Shown: positions 11,736 through 25,200 of the stretch, in pieces
Layout of the letters: each line of letters starts with the position of its first letter
How positions within the stretch are numbered: the stretch's first letter is position 1
Assembly: GCA_947568835.1 (NCBI GenBank)
Contig: OX387610.1
Span: forward strand, 4,380,001-4,444,000
Length of the DNA stretch: 64,000 nt
From: Protonemura montana
Taxonomy: Eukaryota > Arthropoda > Insecta > Plecoptera > Nemouridae
Reading direction: 5' to 3'
Notes under the pieces: model-generated
Databases searched by the model: none
Told to the model about the DNA's origin: nothing
Seen by the model: only the letters and a program-made list of their open reading frames with translations
Position numbers and translations under genes: made by a program

Positions 11736-12550
11736 TGTTACTATTTGCTTTCATGCGTTATTAAGGGTGGAATATTTATATGCTGTTCCTTTTGTATACA
11801 CTATTTTTACTGCGGTTTGTTCACATAGTCTGCGTAGCAATTCCGAGCTATTGGAGGCGAAGGCTGAGGTCTAACTTCCCATCAACACTGTATTGCTATA
11901 ATATTCTCCATGTTCAATCTGGTCGGTGAGAAAAGGTTTGAAAACGAGTAAACACAACATATTTCTTCGTTCATATAATTTTTATCGTTCGGTTTTGCAT
12001 TCTGTTTAGGCTGAGCAATACAAATCTTTATATCTAGGAGTACTATCTTTAATCAAAACGTTGATAAAATCAGAGATAAAATGTATTTGGCAACATTTGA
12101 ACTTTACATACATGTACTGATGTAGGAGTTCTGGTAGTAGCTATGGTAGTAGCATAGTCCTTTTTCTGCAGTAGAAGCGTTGGTAGAAGCTAAGAATATA
12201 GATTGGAGCACGAATTTCCTTGAAATCTATGTTGACGTCGGATAGAATTTACAATTAGGTTACCTAATCATTGTTCTATGGTACATCTCAATAGTGCGGA
12301 CAAACAAGTCCCCTTGGTTTCTATTTCTAATCAAACTCGTAGTGGAAGTGGCATAGCTAGATTCAGATGGCTGGAGCACATAGTCCACACATATTGTCAA
12401 TACTTTGATAAAATTGTACATGTCACTTAAGAAAAAAATACCACTCTTCTACTGAAACAAGACTGAGCCATTTAGCAATAGGTACAGATCTAAAAAAAAA
12501 CTGATCAAAAAAATGTACTTATAACATATCGAGTTTTTCTTTGCCAAGAA

Positions 12551-15500
12551 ATGAATTCCCTTGCAGAAGAGGCAAATATGGTATGTAAAACAAATCTGTG
12601 CATGCAGAGTTTTTGGTTTTTCTGGTGTTGGCAATAGAGAGCTGAAACCAGCAAGCAAAGGATGGAAAGAAAACTACTGGAAAAATTTGCAGCCAAACCA
12701 AAATGGATCTCTTGAGCAGATCCTTTATCCCACTCCGCAAAAGCTGGAATGTTTGCCTGGATAGCTCAGTTGGTAAAGCTCTCGATCGGCAATTGGGAGG
12801 TACCAGATTTGTATCCCGGTTCGGTTGCATATTTTTCCAATCTAGCTTTCTTTCCATGATTTTTGAAGTAATTTGCTGTAACTAGTACCTATGGCAGGCA
12901 AATAGCAAGTGGTTAAACACCTTTATGCTAGCCTTGTAATAGATTGACTGGAATCATTTCAGAAATCTTTCCCAGTTTGGAAACCTAAATTTAATCAAAT
13001 AGGCTCCCTGTAGATGACACTACACTACGTTACTATCTGCCAGGGATTAAACTTATTTTCTGTTGTAAAGGAGCTATGAGAATTTTCAATACAATTACAA
13101 TAATGGTAATATGGGTAATAATGGGTAAACATGTACAGTGAGCAGAAAGGCAATATACAATTAAAAAAAATATATATAAATCAATTAAAATATTCCTTGA
13201 TCGAGTGAGGCGTAATTGTTATGAGATGGTTTTCAAGGGTCTGTTAAATATGAATTATATGTATAAGATATATATGCAACTAGATTTTACTTCAAACTTA
13301 AAAATGAATTGAGTGCTGAATTATGTTCTATGACAGAAAATACTTGCTCTCTCCCTAATGTGTTTGATTTTATAGATGGCTGACCCACTCCCACTCGATA
13401 TAAAACTGGAATTTCAGTCGGATGACAGTTGTCATGGCGGTAGGTTTCCTTCTTATACCTGTAGTCATCTACTTGTATTTCCTGCATCTGAAAATTTATT
13501 TTTAAAATATTTTTTTTCCAACAGATCATGATGAGAAACCCAAATTGCCAATCTGTCTCAAGGTTGAGACAGATGACCTCTTCAGTAAGGAAAAGCAGCT
13601 TAGTTATTTTTCTTGTAAGCTATTGAATGTTGATTCTAGTTGCTTTTTTGGTTCCTCCATTGCCTAATCCGCTTGTCTACAATGTGGTGTACTCTACCAA
13701 AACAAAGTGACTTCCTGAGTTCATTCTCGTCACATTACACATTACGTCACGTTACATTTGTTCTCGTCATTAATAAGTAGCTAGCTGGTACGGCATGGGT
13801 GCAATTTTTCTGTCTTGAGGGAAACCTACGTTGATTGTGATTTCATTTGAGTAGTGTAATTTGTTGTCTGATCTTTGATCCACATTACATGTATAACTGT
13901 AAGTCTTTTAACTCCCAGTTATGTTGTTACCTAGATATTGTAATACTGGACTTAAATGAACTTATACAGAGCAGTTTACTTTGATTATTCCTCTTAATCA
14001 TGTAAACAGTAATGAGCAGTGGTGTACCTAGGTATCCCTAGGTAGTTTACGAGTTTACGTTTTGTTTAGCCCCCCCCCCCTCCACACTAAAGAAGGGGTC
14101 TGAAAAAATTACCAGTCTAATTTTTCTGTATTGCACACATTTGTAAATGTCCACTTGCGACTTGCGAGTGCAGAAAAAGATACAAACAATAAGTATTTTT
14201 TCTGTCAGCAAATAGCCAACACAGTTGACAATACACGACATCAAGTACAGTTGATTAGCCAAGCCCCGTTTTGGATTCAGTTTCTTAGTAGCTAGCAGAA
14301 AATCTTCGTTTTGACTCAGTACAAATAGGAAAAGACAACGAAGTACGACACAAGCCCTTATCAACAAGGAAATATTTCGTACGGGCAACAACGATGTCCA
14401 GGTCATGCTTGCGAGGAGTTCAATTATTAATTATTTCTGCGTGTCGGGAACTTTGGGCAGTTCTGACATGACGAGAACCCAAATATTTCAGTCTCGTAAG
14501 CGTTCTGAGACAACTGAAAGATAGCGTTATCAAACTTAATATGCAGTGATATTCACATCGAAGTGATGACAGATTGAGAAAGTATGATAGATTTACGATC
14601 CCAGGGACCGCAAACTAAAATTTATATGGGAGGAAATAAACCAAGGCATCTTGCGCCAAATTTGATTGAAAATAACTGAAACTGGGATTATTATTAATTA
14701 ACCCCCGCCATATGTAAGTATAATTTAATATATTCTCACCAAATTATCTCGTAGTAAATGTCAGACTTACGGGAAAACTTGAACCAGTAGACACGAAAAA
14801 GCTGCCGGTTTTAGAAAGTTTTTTTCACTGTCTTGTTAAATTGTCACATTTCATACGCCTTCTTTGACCTAGCGATGTCCCCGCAGTGACTGCCGTCAGC
14901 CACCGTAGCCCAGTGAACAGTAACTACTCAACTACTTACTGTATTGTGTAAAAGCATTTTTTTCCCACAATTGGTACAAATAAGTTACCTATACCCGCAA
15001 AAATAACGCAAATTCGGTCTTTTGCGCCGACAAAGAGTAAGTCAGTAGCGTTGGTGTGTAGCCTACGCACTCAGCGGCAGTAACAACGTAGTTACTATGT
15101 TACCATTACCAGGAGTAGGCAAGTCCCACAGCCTCAATGGGGTAGTGAGAGTGCCTGAAATGTAACTTTTAACTTAAAGATTATTTTGGCAAACACATCA
15201 AATAAATTTAACGTGGGTCGTGGGCACGGTCTCGTCGGCCGGCCTGATTACGGAACGTGTCCAATTTTTCCCTTTTGGTGGGCCCCCCTTTCAGGGAAAA
15301 ACTTCTGGGCCCGGGGCGGTCGCCTCGCCTGCCCTGCCAGTAGTTGCGCCACTGGTAATCAGGTTACCATCTGTAAGGTATGACGCAATATAACCCATTA
15401 ATGTTTCATACGTTTTCGACACGAGTCTTTGTATACTTATCGACCTTTAGTTTTTTTATCCTCTTTTTAACCTCTTCATTCTTTTATATTGATATCTTAA

Positions 15501-17284
15501 GTGCTTTAAGAAAGCATGCTTAAAGATGCTTAACCATGCTCTTTGGTTGTTTTAGTTGACTGTTGAATTGTGTGAATCGAGGCATTTTCACACATGGACA
15601 TTGTCCTCTTATACATGGTTTATTTCCCATTCAATAAGTTTTGCAACCAACTGACCTCAAATATTTTAGGCATGGTTATAACCTAAAAAAATTGTACATG
15701 CTCTTTATGTTTTATGGAAGATTGGGTATTTATGTGGTATACTGCCGCACGGCTAATTCTGGTCGGATTGCTTTTTTGTTGGTAATTGTCTGTGCATCCT
15801 GTGTGATTAATGCATTTATTTGTTGAACAATTTGTTGTTCTTCTCAAAGTATGGCTGACGCAATGTGTAAGTCTGTTTTATCTTTCACAGATTCTGCGGA
15901 CGAAGAAAAGCCAGAGAGACCTGCGTGTGGCACAGATTTGTTTCAGTGCAAAGTGTGCCTGTCTAATTTTAGTGACAGAAAGTGTTTTGTAGTGCATGAA
16001 GCAAGTGACTGTGTGAAATGTCTGGTGCCCTCACTGTATGCCCTTGAAATGCCCTTGTCGATGACTCTTTTTGAGTGTGACTCATGCCAGAAGCTATTTG
16101 CCACCAAGAGTGGGTTGGAAGCCCACTTGCATTCAAACCTGCACTCGAAACCAAACACAGGAAAAATTTGCGACAGGAAATTCAACAACCAAAACGACCA
16201 CCCTGCATTCAAAGGCACAATCTGCAAAAAAAGTTTCAAGGGAAAGGACTCCTGTGCAAAGGAGTTTGCTCGGGAGGGTCATCTCAAGTGCAGTATATTG
16301 TTCATTTCATTGCAGTCTCGCATTGCAGTTCACACAGGATTGAAACTGTTTAAATGTAAACATTGTGGGGAAAGCTTTACTAAGAAGTGTAACCTCACGG
16401 CTCACATGAAAGTCCACGTTGGAGTAAAAGCTCACAAATGTCAAAATTGTGGGAAGCAATTTGCATTGAAAAATTATCTTAAAACTCACATGGCTGTGCA
16501 CAGTGGATTGAGACCTTATAAATGTGCAACTTGTGGGAAGGACTTTACTAGGAAAAATCAACTCACGGCTCACATGACAGTCCACACTGGAGTAAAAGCT
16601 CACAAATGTAACTCTTGTGGGAAGGAATTTGCATCCAAAGGGGTCCTCAAAACCCACATGGCTGTGCACACTGGATTGAAACCTTATAAATGTGAACATT
16701 GTAGGAAAGACTTTATTCAGAAGGGTCATCTCACGGCTCACATGAAAGTCCATACTGGAGTAGAAGCTCACAAATGTCGAATTTGTGCCAAGGAATTTGT
16801 ATCGAAATGGGTCCTCAAAACTCACATGGCTGTGCACAATGGGTTGAAACCTTATAAATGTGAACATTGTTCAAAGGGATTTTCTTACAAGAGTAATCTA
16901 ACGGCTCACATGAAAGTCCATACTGGAGTAGAAGCTCACAAATGTAACGTTTGTGGGAAAGAATTTGCATCCAAAGGGGTCCTCAAAACCCACATGGCTG
17001 TGCACACTGGGTTGAAACCTTATAAATGTGAACATTGTGGGAAAGACTTTATTCAGAAAGGTCAACTCACGGCTCACATGAAAGTCCATACTGGAGTAGA
17101 AGCTCACAAATGTAACGTTTGTGGGAAAGAACTTGCATCCAAAGGGGTCCTCAAAACCCACATGGCTGTGCACACTGGGTTGAAACCTTATAAATGTGAA
17201 CATTGTGGGAAAGACTTTATTCAGAAAGGTCAACTCACGGCTCACATGAAAGTCCACACTGAAGTAAAAGCTCACAAATGTTAA
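12551..17284 (+). CDS. C2H2 zinc-finger protein, copy 1, truncated by nonsense codons
   Basis: A probable nuclear DNA-binding protein; its target is unknown. Exons: 12551-12580 (MNSLAEEANM), 13376-13439 (MADPLPLDIKLEF…), 13525-13584 (…KPKLPICLKVETDDLF) and 15891-17284, joined in phase for 515 codons plus stop. The leader has short acidic ΨKxE-like patches. The finger exon has two atypical Cys/His segments and then about 12 regular C2H2 fingers. Linkers are TGVKAHKC and TGLKPYKC instead of TGEKP. Two-finger blocks of 168 bp are nearly identical (about 16917-17252), showing recent internal expansion. The ORF ends at a TAA inside a finger (HKC-stop), and further finger sequence follows. The 78-nt exon present in copies 2 and 3 is missing here, which keeps the frame. 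The ATG at 15851 is probably intronic, because a strong TTTATCTTTCACAG acceptor follows it and only that site fits the phase. Confidence 0.75.
12755..12840 (+). repeat. tRNA-like sequence (family B) in ZNF copy 1 5' intron
   Basis: Contains a box A (TAGCTCAGTTGGTAAAGCTC) and a box B-like ATTTGTATCCC around an anticodon-arm-sized spacer. A homologous copy lies at 40665-40740 in ZNF copy 2. It is probably a tRNA pseudogene or SINE head, since the box B is degenerate. Confidence 0.6.
14000..15400. other. Copy-1-specific insert within the ZNF leader intron
   Basis: The homologous introns of copies 2 and 3 run straight from the block matching 13990 to the block matching 15400. The 1.4 kb here is therefore an insertion, or was deleted in the common ancestor of the others. 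It has a poly-C tract at about 14070-14080 and no recognisable coding sequence. Confidence 0.5.
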
Positions 17285-17668
17285 ACTTGTGCCAAGGAAT
17301 TTGTATCGAAATAGGTCCTCAAAACTCACATGGCTGTGCACACAGGAGTTAAAGCTCACAAATGTCAAAATTGTGCGAAGAAATATGCTCGGAAGGGTCA
17401 ACTTATCAAACACATGTTTGTGCATTCTTTAGTAAAACGTCACAAATGTCAAACTTGTCCCAAGAAATTTGCATATAAAGCTTATCTCAAAACTTACATA
17501 GCTGTGCACACCGGTTTGATACCATATAAATGTGAAACATGTTCAAAGGAATTTTCTCGCATGAGGGGACTCTTGGAGCACGTGGCTGCCGTCCACTCAA
17601 GATTAAAACCTCACAAATGTCAAACTTGTGAAACTATAAACCATGGAACATGTAAAAGAGTAACCTAA
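17285..17668 (+). pseudogene. Dead 3' finger sequence of ZNF copy 1
   Basis: In the same frame after the TAA at 17282, finger sequence continues, with a second stop (TAG at a TGG-type codon near 17312). About four more fingers follow, one with a His-to-Tyr change in its second half (LKTYIAVH). The frame ends in TCKRVT, similar to the end of copy 2. Both stops fit single C-to-T or G-to-A transitions from the sister-copy codons. Confidence 0.85.
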
Positions 17669-18180
17669 TTCAAAAAAGGATATGCACAGATTGCCTAGCC
17701 TATGACATCTTGCATTTTTTAAGGGGGTGAATAATCCCCTATTTATTTATGTATTCATTATTTAGCATTTATTTTATGGTAAGGCATTAACAAAAAAAAA
17801 CCTCAAATTCAGTCAAAACAAAAAGTTGGAAGATTGGGTTTTGTTAAGGGGTTAAAAATAAAATAGTTGTGTTAAGAATAAAACAATTGGTTTGAGAGGG
17901 GAATAAAGCAGTTCTAAAAGTATGCAGGAAACGCGGTTTACACTTTACTCGTCGCTCCTTTGAATAAAAGTCTGCTGCCGAATTTACGCATCTAGATCTT
18001 TTAATTTTTTTCCTAATTGCCAAAGAGTAGCTCTTTAGAATGGTACTAATAACAATTGGTGGAAATCAAAAATGCATCTACCACAACTTACTTTGGAGTG
18101 AGTGCTTAGTTTTGTGCATTTTTTGGTCTATTTTTCTCGTGATTTGACTATCAAAAAAACAAAAGTTAGGAAATTGTATT

Positions 18181-19264
18181 ATTTTTTATTTATTTATTAA
18201 AATTATTCAGCTTAGGCATGAAGAAAATGTCTGATGGCTGAAGCAATACAAGTGGAGCAATACAATAAATGAAATACAATGGTCAAGGGGAGAGTTTGAT
18301 CTCTAATTAGTAATTGAGAAGCATCAGGTAAGGTCTCCATCTTCTCTGCAGGCAGTCGGGTCCAGAGTAACCGGTTCTATATAACTATCAAACAGGGATC
18401 GAAGAAAATTTCCATTTCCGTTACTGATTATTTTAGCAACTAAACTCATGACCGTGGGCACACAATTTCTAAAGACGCATGCCGAAAATTAACTGAATCA
18501 ACAATTAACCAAGACCCACTACGTCATGAGTTTTGAATGACGAGTTTGAGCTTGAGATGATGAGTTTTGAAATTTGAGTTTTGAAATGCAAGATATAAAT
18601 GTGCTGCTCATTGTGTAGTTTCGCATTTTTATCTAATTTGTAAATGCCAGTAAAAGTTTGGGTAATTAACTGCAGACTTAGGACCGCCCTTTTTCTAAAC
18701 CTAAATAAATGCCTCTGTTGGTCCATGTTACGGTGGTCACAAATTGAAATAACTGTAACGCAACTCACCGACACAAGAGGTCTGACATAATTATCAAAAA
18801 ATTTGCCTCCGGGGAAAAAAGCCGGAAAAGACAAATCGAAAGACCGGCAATTGTACATGTGAGACCTTTGTGTGAGCCCGGTACGTTCTGTCAAGAATCT
18901 GTCAGGTGCGCACGTGGGCTTGGGTCCAGAAAAGAGGGCGTCCACCTTCACTTCATTCGCTAAATGTCAGCCTCGATTTTTCACATTAGTTCCTTTGCAG
19001 TTCAAGACATCAGGAATTGTATTCACATACTAAAATCTAATTTAGCAATCGTTCGGTGAAATTCAAACTTTTACACACTATGTAATTGATGATTAATTTA
19101 ATATTTATGTTTGAAATGTCAAAAAATAGCACTCATTAACCTAACTTAACTATCTACTTATTTACATTTTCTGATGTAGCTTCTAGAATCGTCGGATATT
19201 ATTGAGATAGGTCACTGGAGAAAATAAAAACGAGCGAGTAAGTTTAGATCTGATTTGAGGAGAG
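18181..19264. other. WDR11 upstream region
   Basis: Upstream of the WDR11 start. It holds the CTGTCAGGTGCGCACGTGGG element at 18896-18918. A 148-codon minus-strand open frame (18951-18505) has no family I recognise and no splice partners. The first part (about 18180-18300) is AT-rich and resembles a retroelement 3' tail. Confidence 0.4.
18896..18918 (+). promoter_or_regulatory. Candidate E-box element upstream of WDR11
   Basis: This carries the same 23-base sequence found upstream of TRUB1, including CACGTG, about 350 bp before the WDR11 ATG. Sequence on either side is only weakly shared. A regulatory role is inferred. Confidence 0.4.
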
Positions 19265-22200
19265 ATGGCAGACATAGAAAACGACCTGCTGTCGCCAACC
19301 ACAGACTTTCCTGTCAGTGTAACGGACTCGCCAGTGCCCGACGAAGGTGGTGATCAGAAACCGGTTGTCGTTCACATCCCAAGAGTCGCTGCTCGTACTA
19401 TCACTGGCCCTGCAAATGTTCAGAACCAGGGAGCTATTGATTGGTAAGCAACTGATTCAAATATTTGGCAATAGGTATCAATGGTATTATCTTGGACGGA
19501 TCATATTGTGTCAGGTGTTGTTCAAGCTCTTACACTTATTCTCACCGTGCTGCATGTTTTTAATTTCAGGGGCTACCATGGACTTTTGGCATATGGGTCC
19601 AACTATGCTGTTGTCATAATCGACACTAAGAATATTCAGCCAATACAATGTTTGGACAGGCACAAGTCTATGGTGAACAAGGTAGGGTTTCTACTACTGG
19701 AAAAATCCTTCAATAAACTCTCTTTGAGTTTTGTGTTGGCCAAAGTTTCTACAGGCGGTGTTTGAGGAAATTTATTGATGGTGCACTTTCTTCACTGTTC
19801 AAATATTGAATATATTAACACCGAATTGTATCGGATTTTTCTATGAAGCAACATTGCAAAAATTAGTTTTTAAAATGGAGAATTTTGAATTTGATATCTG
19901 GAAAATGGGGCTGCACATTGCAAGAGTGCCGTGGTTTCCATATTAAGAGGGATCTTGTACAGTGTTAAAGAGGTCCTAGGAAATCAGCTTCGAACAGTTG
20001 ATCAATCTTGATCAAACTTGAATTCAAGAAGGTTTTCGACAAATATTGCTGCAAGTATTGTATTTGGGAACGCACGCAGGTTTTGTGGCAACGGGAGACG
20101 CCTGGCAATGCAGTTGGTCTTGCGTCGAGCGATACTTCGGGCCACATAGTCGTGTGGGATGTGGCCGCAGCTGAGCCGGGAGTCGTGCTGCAAGATGGAA
20201 CAAAGCCCATTCTCGGTAGGAATGCTGCGTGACTGGAACTCAATCAACCAGCGGGGGAACTCTAAGGAGAAATGTGAAACTCCCAGCACCTTGTACCGTT
20301 GCTAGTACAGTGGACTGCTAGGAAAAACATGGCCCATAAGAATAACACAGAGACATTTTTCAACCCCTAGCACCTAGTAAATTGAACTGCTTGGAAAAAC
20401 AGGGCCCTTAAGAATAACACAGAGACATTTTTCAACCCCTAGCACCTAGTTCATTGGACTGCTAGGAAAAACATGGCCCATAAGAATAACACAGAGACAT
20501 TTTTCAACCGCTAGCACCTAGTACATTGGACTGCTTGGAAAAACATGACCCATAAGAATAACACAGAGACATTTTTCAACCACTAGCACCTAGTACATTG
20601 GACTGCTTGGAAAAACATGGCCCATAAGAATAACACAGAGACATTTTTCAACCCCTTGCACCTAGTTCATTGGACTGCTTGGAAAAACATGGCCCTTAAG
20701 AATAACACAGAGATATTTTAACTCAACATTTAAACTTCACTTTAGGAATTAAAATCCCGTTCAACTTGGTGACCCACCCAACGTCTGACTGTATACATAA
20801 TTGCTTAACCTCTATGTTCCTTGCAGATATGTCCTGGCTATCAGGGTACGACGTAGGGGTTCACATGCTGGCCGCCATCCACCCTCCAAACACACTGGTC
20901 GTGTGGGATACGAGGTCAGGTACTAAGGTCTGGAAGAAGATGTACGCAGAGGTGTTGCTTTCGTTTGATCTCGATCCCTTCAGCCCAACCAACATTGCAT
21001 GTAAGTTTACTTATTTATTAGATGTTTATCATACATTTTTTAATTCTTAGTAATAAAATTGTCAAGTTTGTGTGTTTGGCTCACATATTTAATGGTACTT
21101 TTTGCCCTGGCAGCTTGACAGGTTCACTTTCTAGGAAACAAAATTTTTCCAGATTTCAGTGCCTTTAATTAGAACATTTTTAATTCTCAAAAACCACACC
21201 TGTCGCCACAATCCCGACTATTCAAAACAAAACTGGAAACTCTCGCTTTTTGTGTTCAAGTTCTCTAGGCTTACAACTTGGCTTAAGGACTTCAGGGTCA
21301 TATAATTATATATGTGGCAGGTGGAGGTCAGGGTTCGCGTCCCCGTTTGGGCATCTATTTTTGAGACAGTAGCAGCGTTGAGTGTCATAAAAATAAAATA
21401 CTCTGCGCATTGCAAGCGTGGATATTTGTTGTTGCGAAGGAGAGGGAGCGCAACCTACTAGAGAAGAAAATCGGCCTCGCGTGTCGTTCATGTCAAGAAA
21501 TTTCTAGAATTTCCAAGAATTTTGACGTTTCGTCAAAAGATCTTGTTTTCGTTTGGGATATTATGCGATAACCTAAAATATTGTGACATAATAGCATAAC
21601 ATCTCTAGCTAGCAGTGCCTTCTTGATTCAATAACACATACGAACTTAAATTTCTGTATTAATTTGGCAATTTTTGTGTGCAAAATATCAATATATCACA
21701 GCTTTTAAGCCTTTAAGACTTATTAAACACAAATCATGAAAAATTAACATGACCTTTATTTATTTGAAATATTTTTTTATTATCTTGGATACAGTACAGG
21801 CATCAGTTGCCATTACAGAAACGACACAGGTTTGATTTTATTGATCAAATTGAAGCCAACCTCATCTCAATATCGATAAAACCGTTGTGATTCTCTCAAC
21901 ATTATCCTCCTTGCTTGCAGTCCTGTGCCCCGACTGCATCCTGATAGCAGAGGACGTGACTTTGACGCGGCCGCCCCCCTCTCTCGGCCGCAAGTTCTAC
22001 GTTTCCAGCCCTCGAGGGGCGGGGCCAGGGGCAGCAGGGGAGGAGCGACAGCGCACAGCGGACAGGCTCCGCAGGCTAATGCGAGACCTCACAGTCGCGG
22101 AGACTAAGCCCAGGTGGGAGTCGTCACAGAGTGCCATTGGGACAAAACGTTCCTTTGGGAAGATGAAAGAAACCAGCATCTCAAAATGTTGTTTTATGTC

Positions 22201-25200
22201 TGGTTATTGCCTGATTTATAATGTGCCTGCAATGCACGGCCATCTAGCAATATATGCAACATTCCATAAGCAGGAGTTCCAACCACATAAAAACCTTTTG
22301 AATTGATCAAAATATGCAAAGGTACTCGGAAATGTCTGGAAAATCTGTCTGGTTTTTCTGAAGAGGTTACTCAATATTGACAAGATTTCCAGGTCAACTG
22401 ACTACTAAACGGGCTGCAAAATTCAAGATTTAATCATTCTTTATAGGACAACTTTTGCACCTCACGTTCCATCACTCAAGAGGTTCAACAAGTTCGTCTA
22501 AGTTATCGGTTTTTGCGTTGGTAGTGACGTATTCGTCGGGCGGTGTTTGGTCGTCCTGTTGATATTTTCGTAGATTTTGACAGAATCATCTGTAAGGATT
22601 TCATTGCAAGATCGTCAATGTTGAACTGCTATCACCCTTGATTTAGTATTGCAAAAATTGCAATAAATTCAATAAGTTGCAAAAAGGCTGGAAAATAAGT
22701 TTGATCTTTACATAGCATTAAAAAATCAATCTGTATATATATTTTTTAAATAATGCCAAGTTCAGATAAAGTAGGAATAAGTCCAAAAACCAAAATGTTC
22801 ATCTTGCTCATTCTGCAGCTCAACCAAATTGTAAATTATGTGAAACCTGATTTAAATTGCAAACGCTTGTAATGCGAGGAGTATTTTATTATGATGAACA
22901 CTACTAACCTCTCAAAAATTGATGCCCAAACAAGGACTCGAACTCCGATCTCCACCTATCCCGGGTGTTGCTCTAACCAATTGAGCTACTTAGACACATA
23001 ATTTTTGAGAGGATTTTAGTGCATTTGATGAGAATGACGGATCTCCAAGGAGTAGAACCATGAGGCTGTGAATACTCACAGTCACTTTGATAGGTGGCAA
23101 TCAGGATTCGATTCCCCGTTTGAGCATCAATTTTTGAGAGGTTATTAGTGTTCCTAATCATAAAATTGTACATTGTTGTAAATTGTTTCTCTCAGCATAA
23201 TGTCCAAATAATTATATGTTTATTGTCTGCGCAGACCTGACGACACGGTAAGCGCCGGGGACTGCCTGCAGTTGCGCTACCACCGCAGTGCCCGGCACCA
23301 CTTGCTGGCGTTGTTTGCCCGGGAACTCGTTGTGCTGGACCTGCACATAGGCCAGGCGGTCGCGGTGGTACCCCTGGAAAAGACAGCGTCACCATTCTTA
23401 CAGGTACAACTTTGTACTACTTAAAACAATATCTCCAAATCGTACTCATAATCGAACGGTTTGGCATGTCGCTACCAACGGTTTTTGTGAGATCACAGAA
23501 GTTAAGCAACACTGTGCTGAGTCAGGGGATGGGTGACCATCGTAGATACACATGATCAGTTCTGTTCAGGAGAGAGGCTGGAGGGATGAGCTTTAGTACA
23601 GTAACTTCACTCGCCTTACTTATCAACCTCTCGACAGCATGAATTTGTGGAGGAATCCTGTTGTTCTCGTTTTACCGTCCTTCAGAAGGGACGTTAAGCC
23701 GGTGGTCCCCTTCGGTCTTCGACAGAAGCAGGCTACGTGCCGACACTAGGTTTCTCCTCCTCCCTTCTAGGCTAGGCTAGGTTCATCATCATCCACTCAT
23801 TCACCGAAGCCAGTAGACCAGTGCCACATGGTCAGATGTCAAAACAGTGCGTCGTTAAACTCCACAAATCAATCAAGTCTCGTGCTGATTGCAGGTGATT
23901 TCGGCTCGTCAACGGGACGTCTTGTATTGCTTGCACGAGTCGGGAAGTGTTAGCGCCAAGCTGCGTCGTCGAGCCAATGCCGGGGCTGCATCACCGATGG
24001 ACGCTGCTCCCGGCAGCGTCTCCAGTCTAGGTACATTACCGTCGAGTGTAGGTTATAGGTATAGAAACAACGTCAATGTTACAGTCTCTGCGTGAAAGAT
24101 GGCCGCCAAATGACTACCTTACCGAAAAAAATGCAGAGTACCGGAACGACACGTTAAGTGGAGCCACTGTCGTATGAAATTTCATTTCGATATTTTTGGT
24201 AGGTTACTCGCTTTTTAATATCGTTGTGTGTATATCAATCGTTGAGGTAAACATTGATGGAGATTTTTTGAGCATGAAAAGTCTCAAAAGCGAGTTAACC
24301 TACGAGAAATACCGAAATTAAAATTCATACGACAGTGGCTCCACTTAACGTGATGTTCCGGTACTCTGCATTTTTGTCGGTAAGGTAGTCATTTGGCGGC
24401 CATCTTTCACGCAGAGACTGTAACATTGACGTTGAAACTCTACCTATAACCTACACTCAACGACGTTACTATCACTGCCCACAAGGTTTTTTATTTAATT
24501 GTAAATAAATGGCTTATGTGAATATTTTTGGGCAGCTCATCGCATCTCATTGCTAAGGAAATGTGTGAACTTAATGACTCTCCACAAAGCACCTGGATCC
24601 CTTAAACCCAAAATCTCTCTGTGGACGTACCCTAGTGCTGTATTAGGATGAAATCTTATTTAAATTGCAAACGCTTGCAATGCGCGGGGTATTTTATTAT
24701 TAACAACACTATAACCGTTTTGGCATCAATTTTTGAGACGGTTATAGTGTTGTTAATAATAAAGTACCCTATTGCTGTTTGCTAATGCTGATTTTCTCTC
24801 ATTTTTGGCTGCTGAATGCCAATTATCTCCAATTTCTTATCGTTTTTAGACTCATATCGCCTTTATCTAACCTTAACACTTGTATTCAAAAATGCTATTT
24901 ACAACAGATGTTTTGAAAGCTAAGAAAATTACAGCTTATTTTCCTGATATATGCCTGTTACTTCATCAAGGGTGACGGCAATGTTGATACCCTGCATTTA
25001 AAAACCCAGTTGGAAGTAATTTTTCTTTTCGTCGCCTTGTCCTGGTTGCTGAATGCCGATCTTGCTGCTGTATTGCATTTGCTTCAAATGTATTCATATT
25101 GTATACTTGTATTGATTTCTATTGTATTTGTCTTCTCTGAATTGCAGATGCAGCATTCTCAGACGACGCCCTAATGGAGTGTGGTTACGAGCAGCGTTGT

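Larger units (their letters stand above)
11920..18180 (+). repeat. ZNF duplication unit 1 (inverted relative to units 2 and 3)
   Basis: The 5' flank, leader exons, finger exon and 3' flank here match, in reverse orientation, 36480-41400 and 45420-55460. Similarity is interrupted by a copy-1-specific block at about 14000-15400. Copy 1 also lacks the segment that carries exon 4 of copy 2. This is the most diverged of the three units. Confidence 0.8.

Noticed and set aside
15943-17425. Minus-strand ORFs of 98-186 codons opposite ZNF copy 1
   Set aside because: Shadow frames of the repetitive finger exon; the same shadows appear opposite copies 2 and 3.
18505-18951. 148-codon minus-strand ORF upstream of WDR11
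   Set aside because: No recognisable family, no partner exons, and it overlaps the candidate promoter region.
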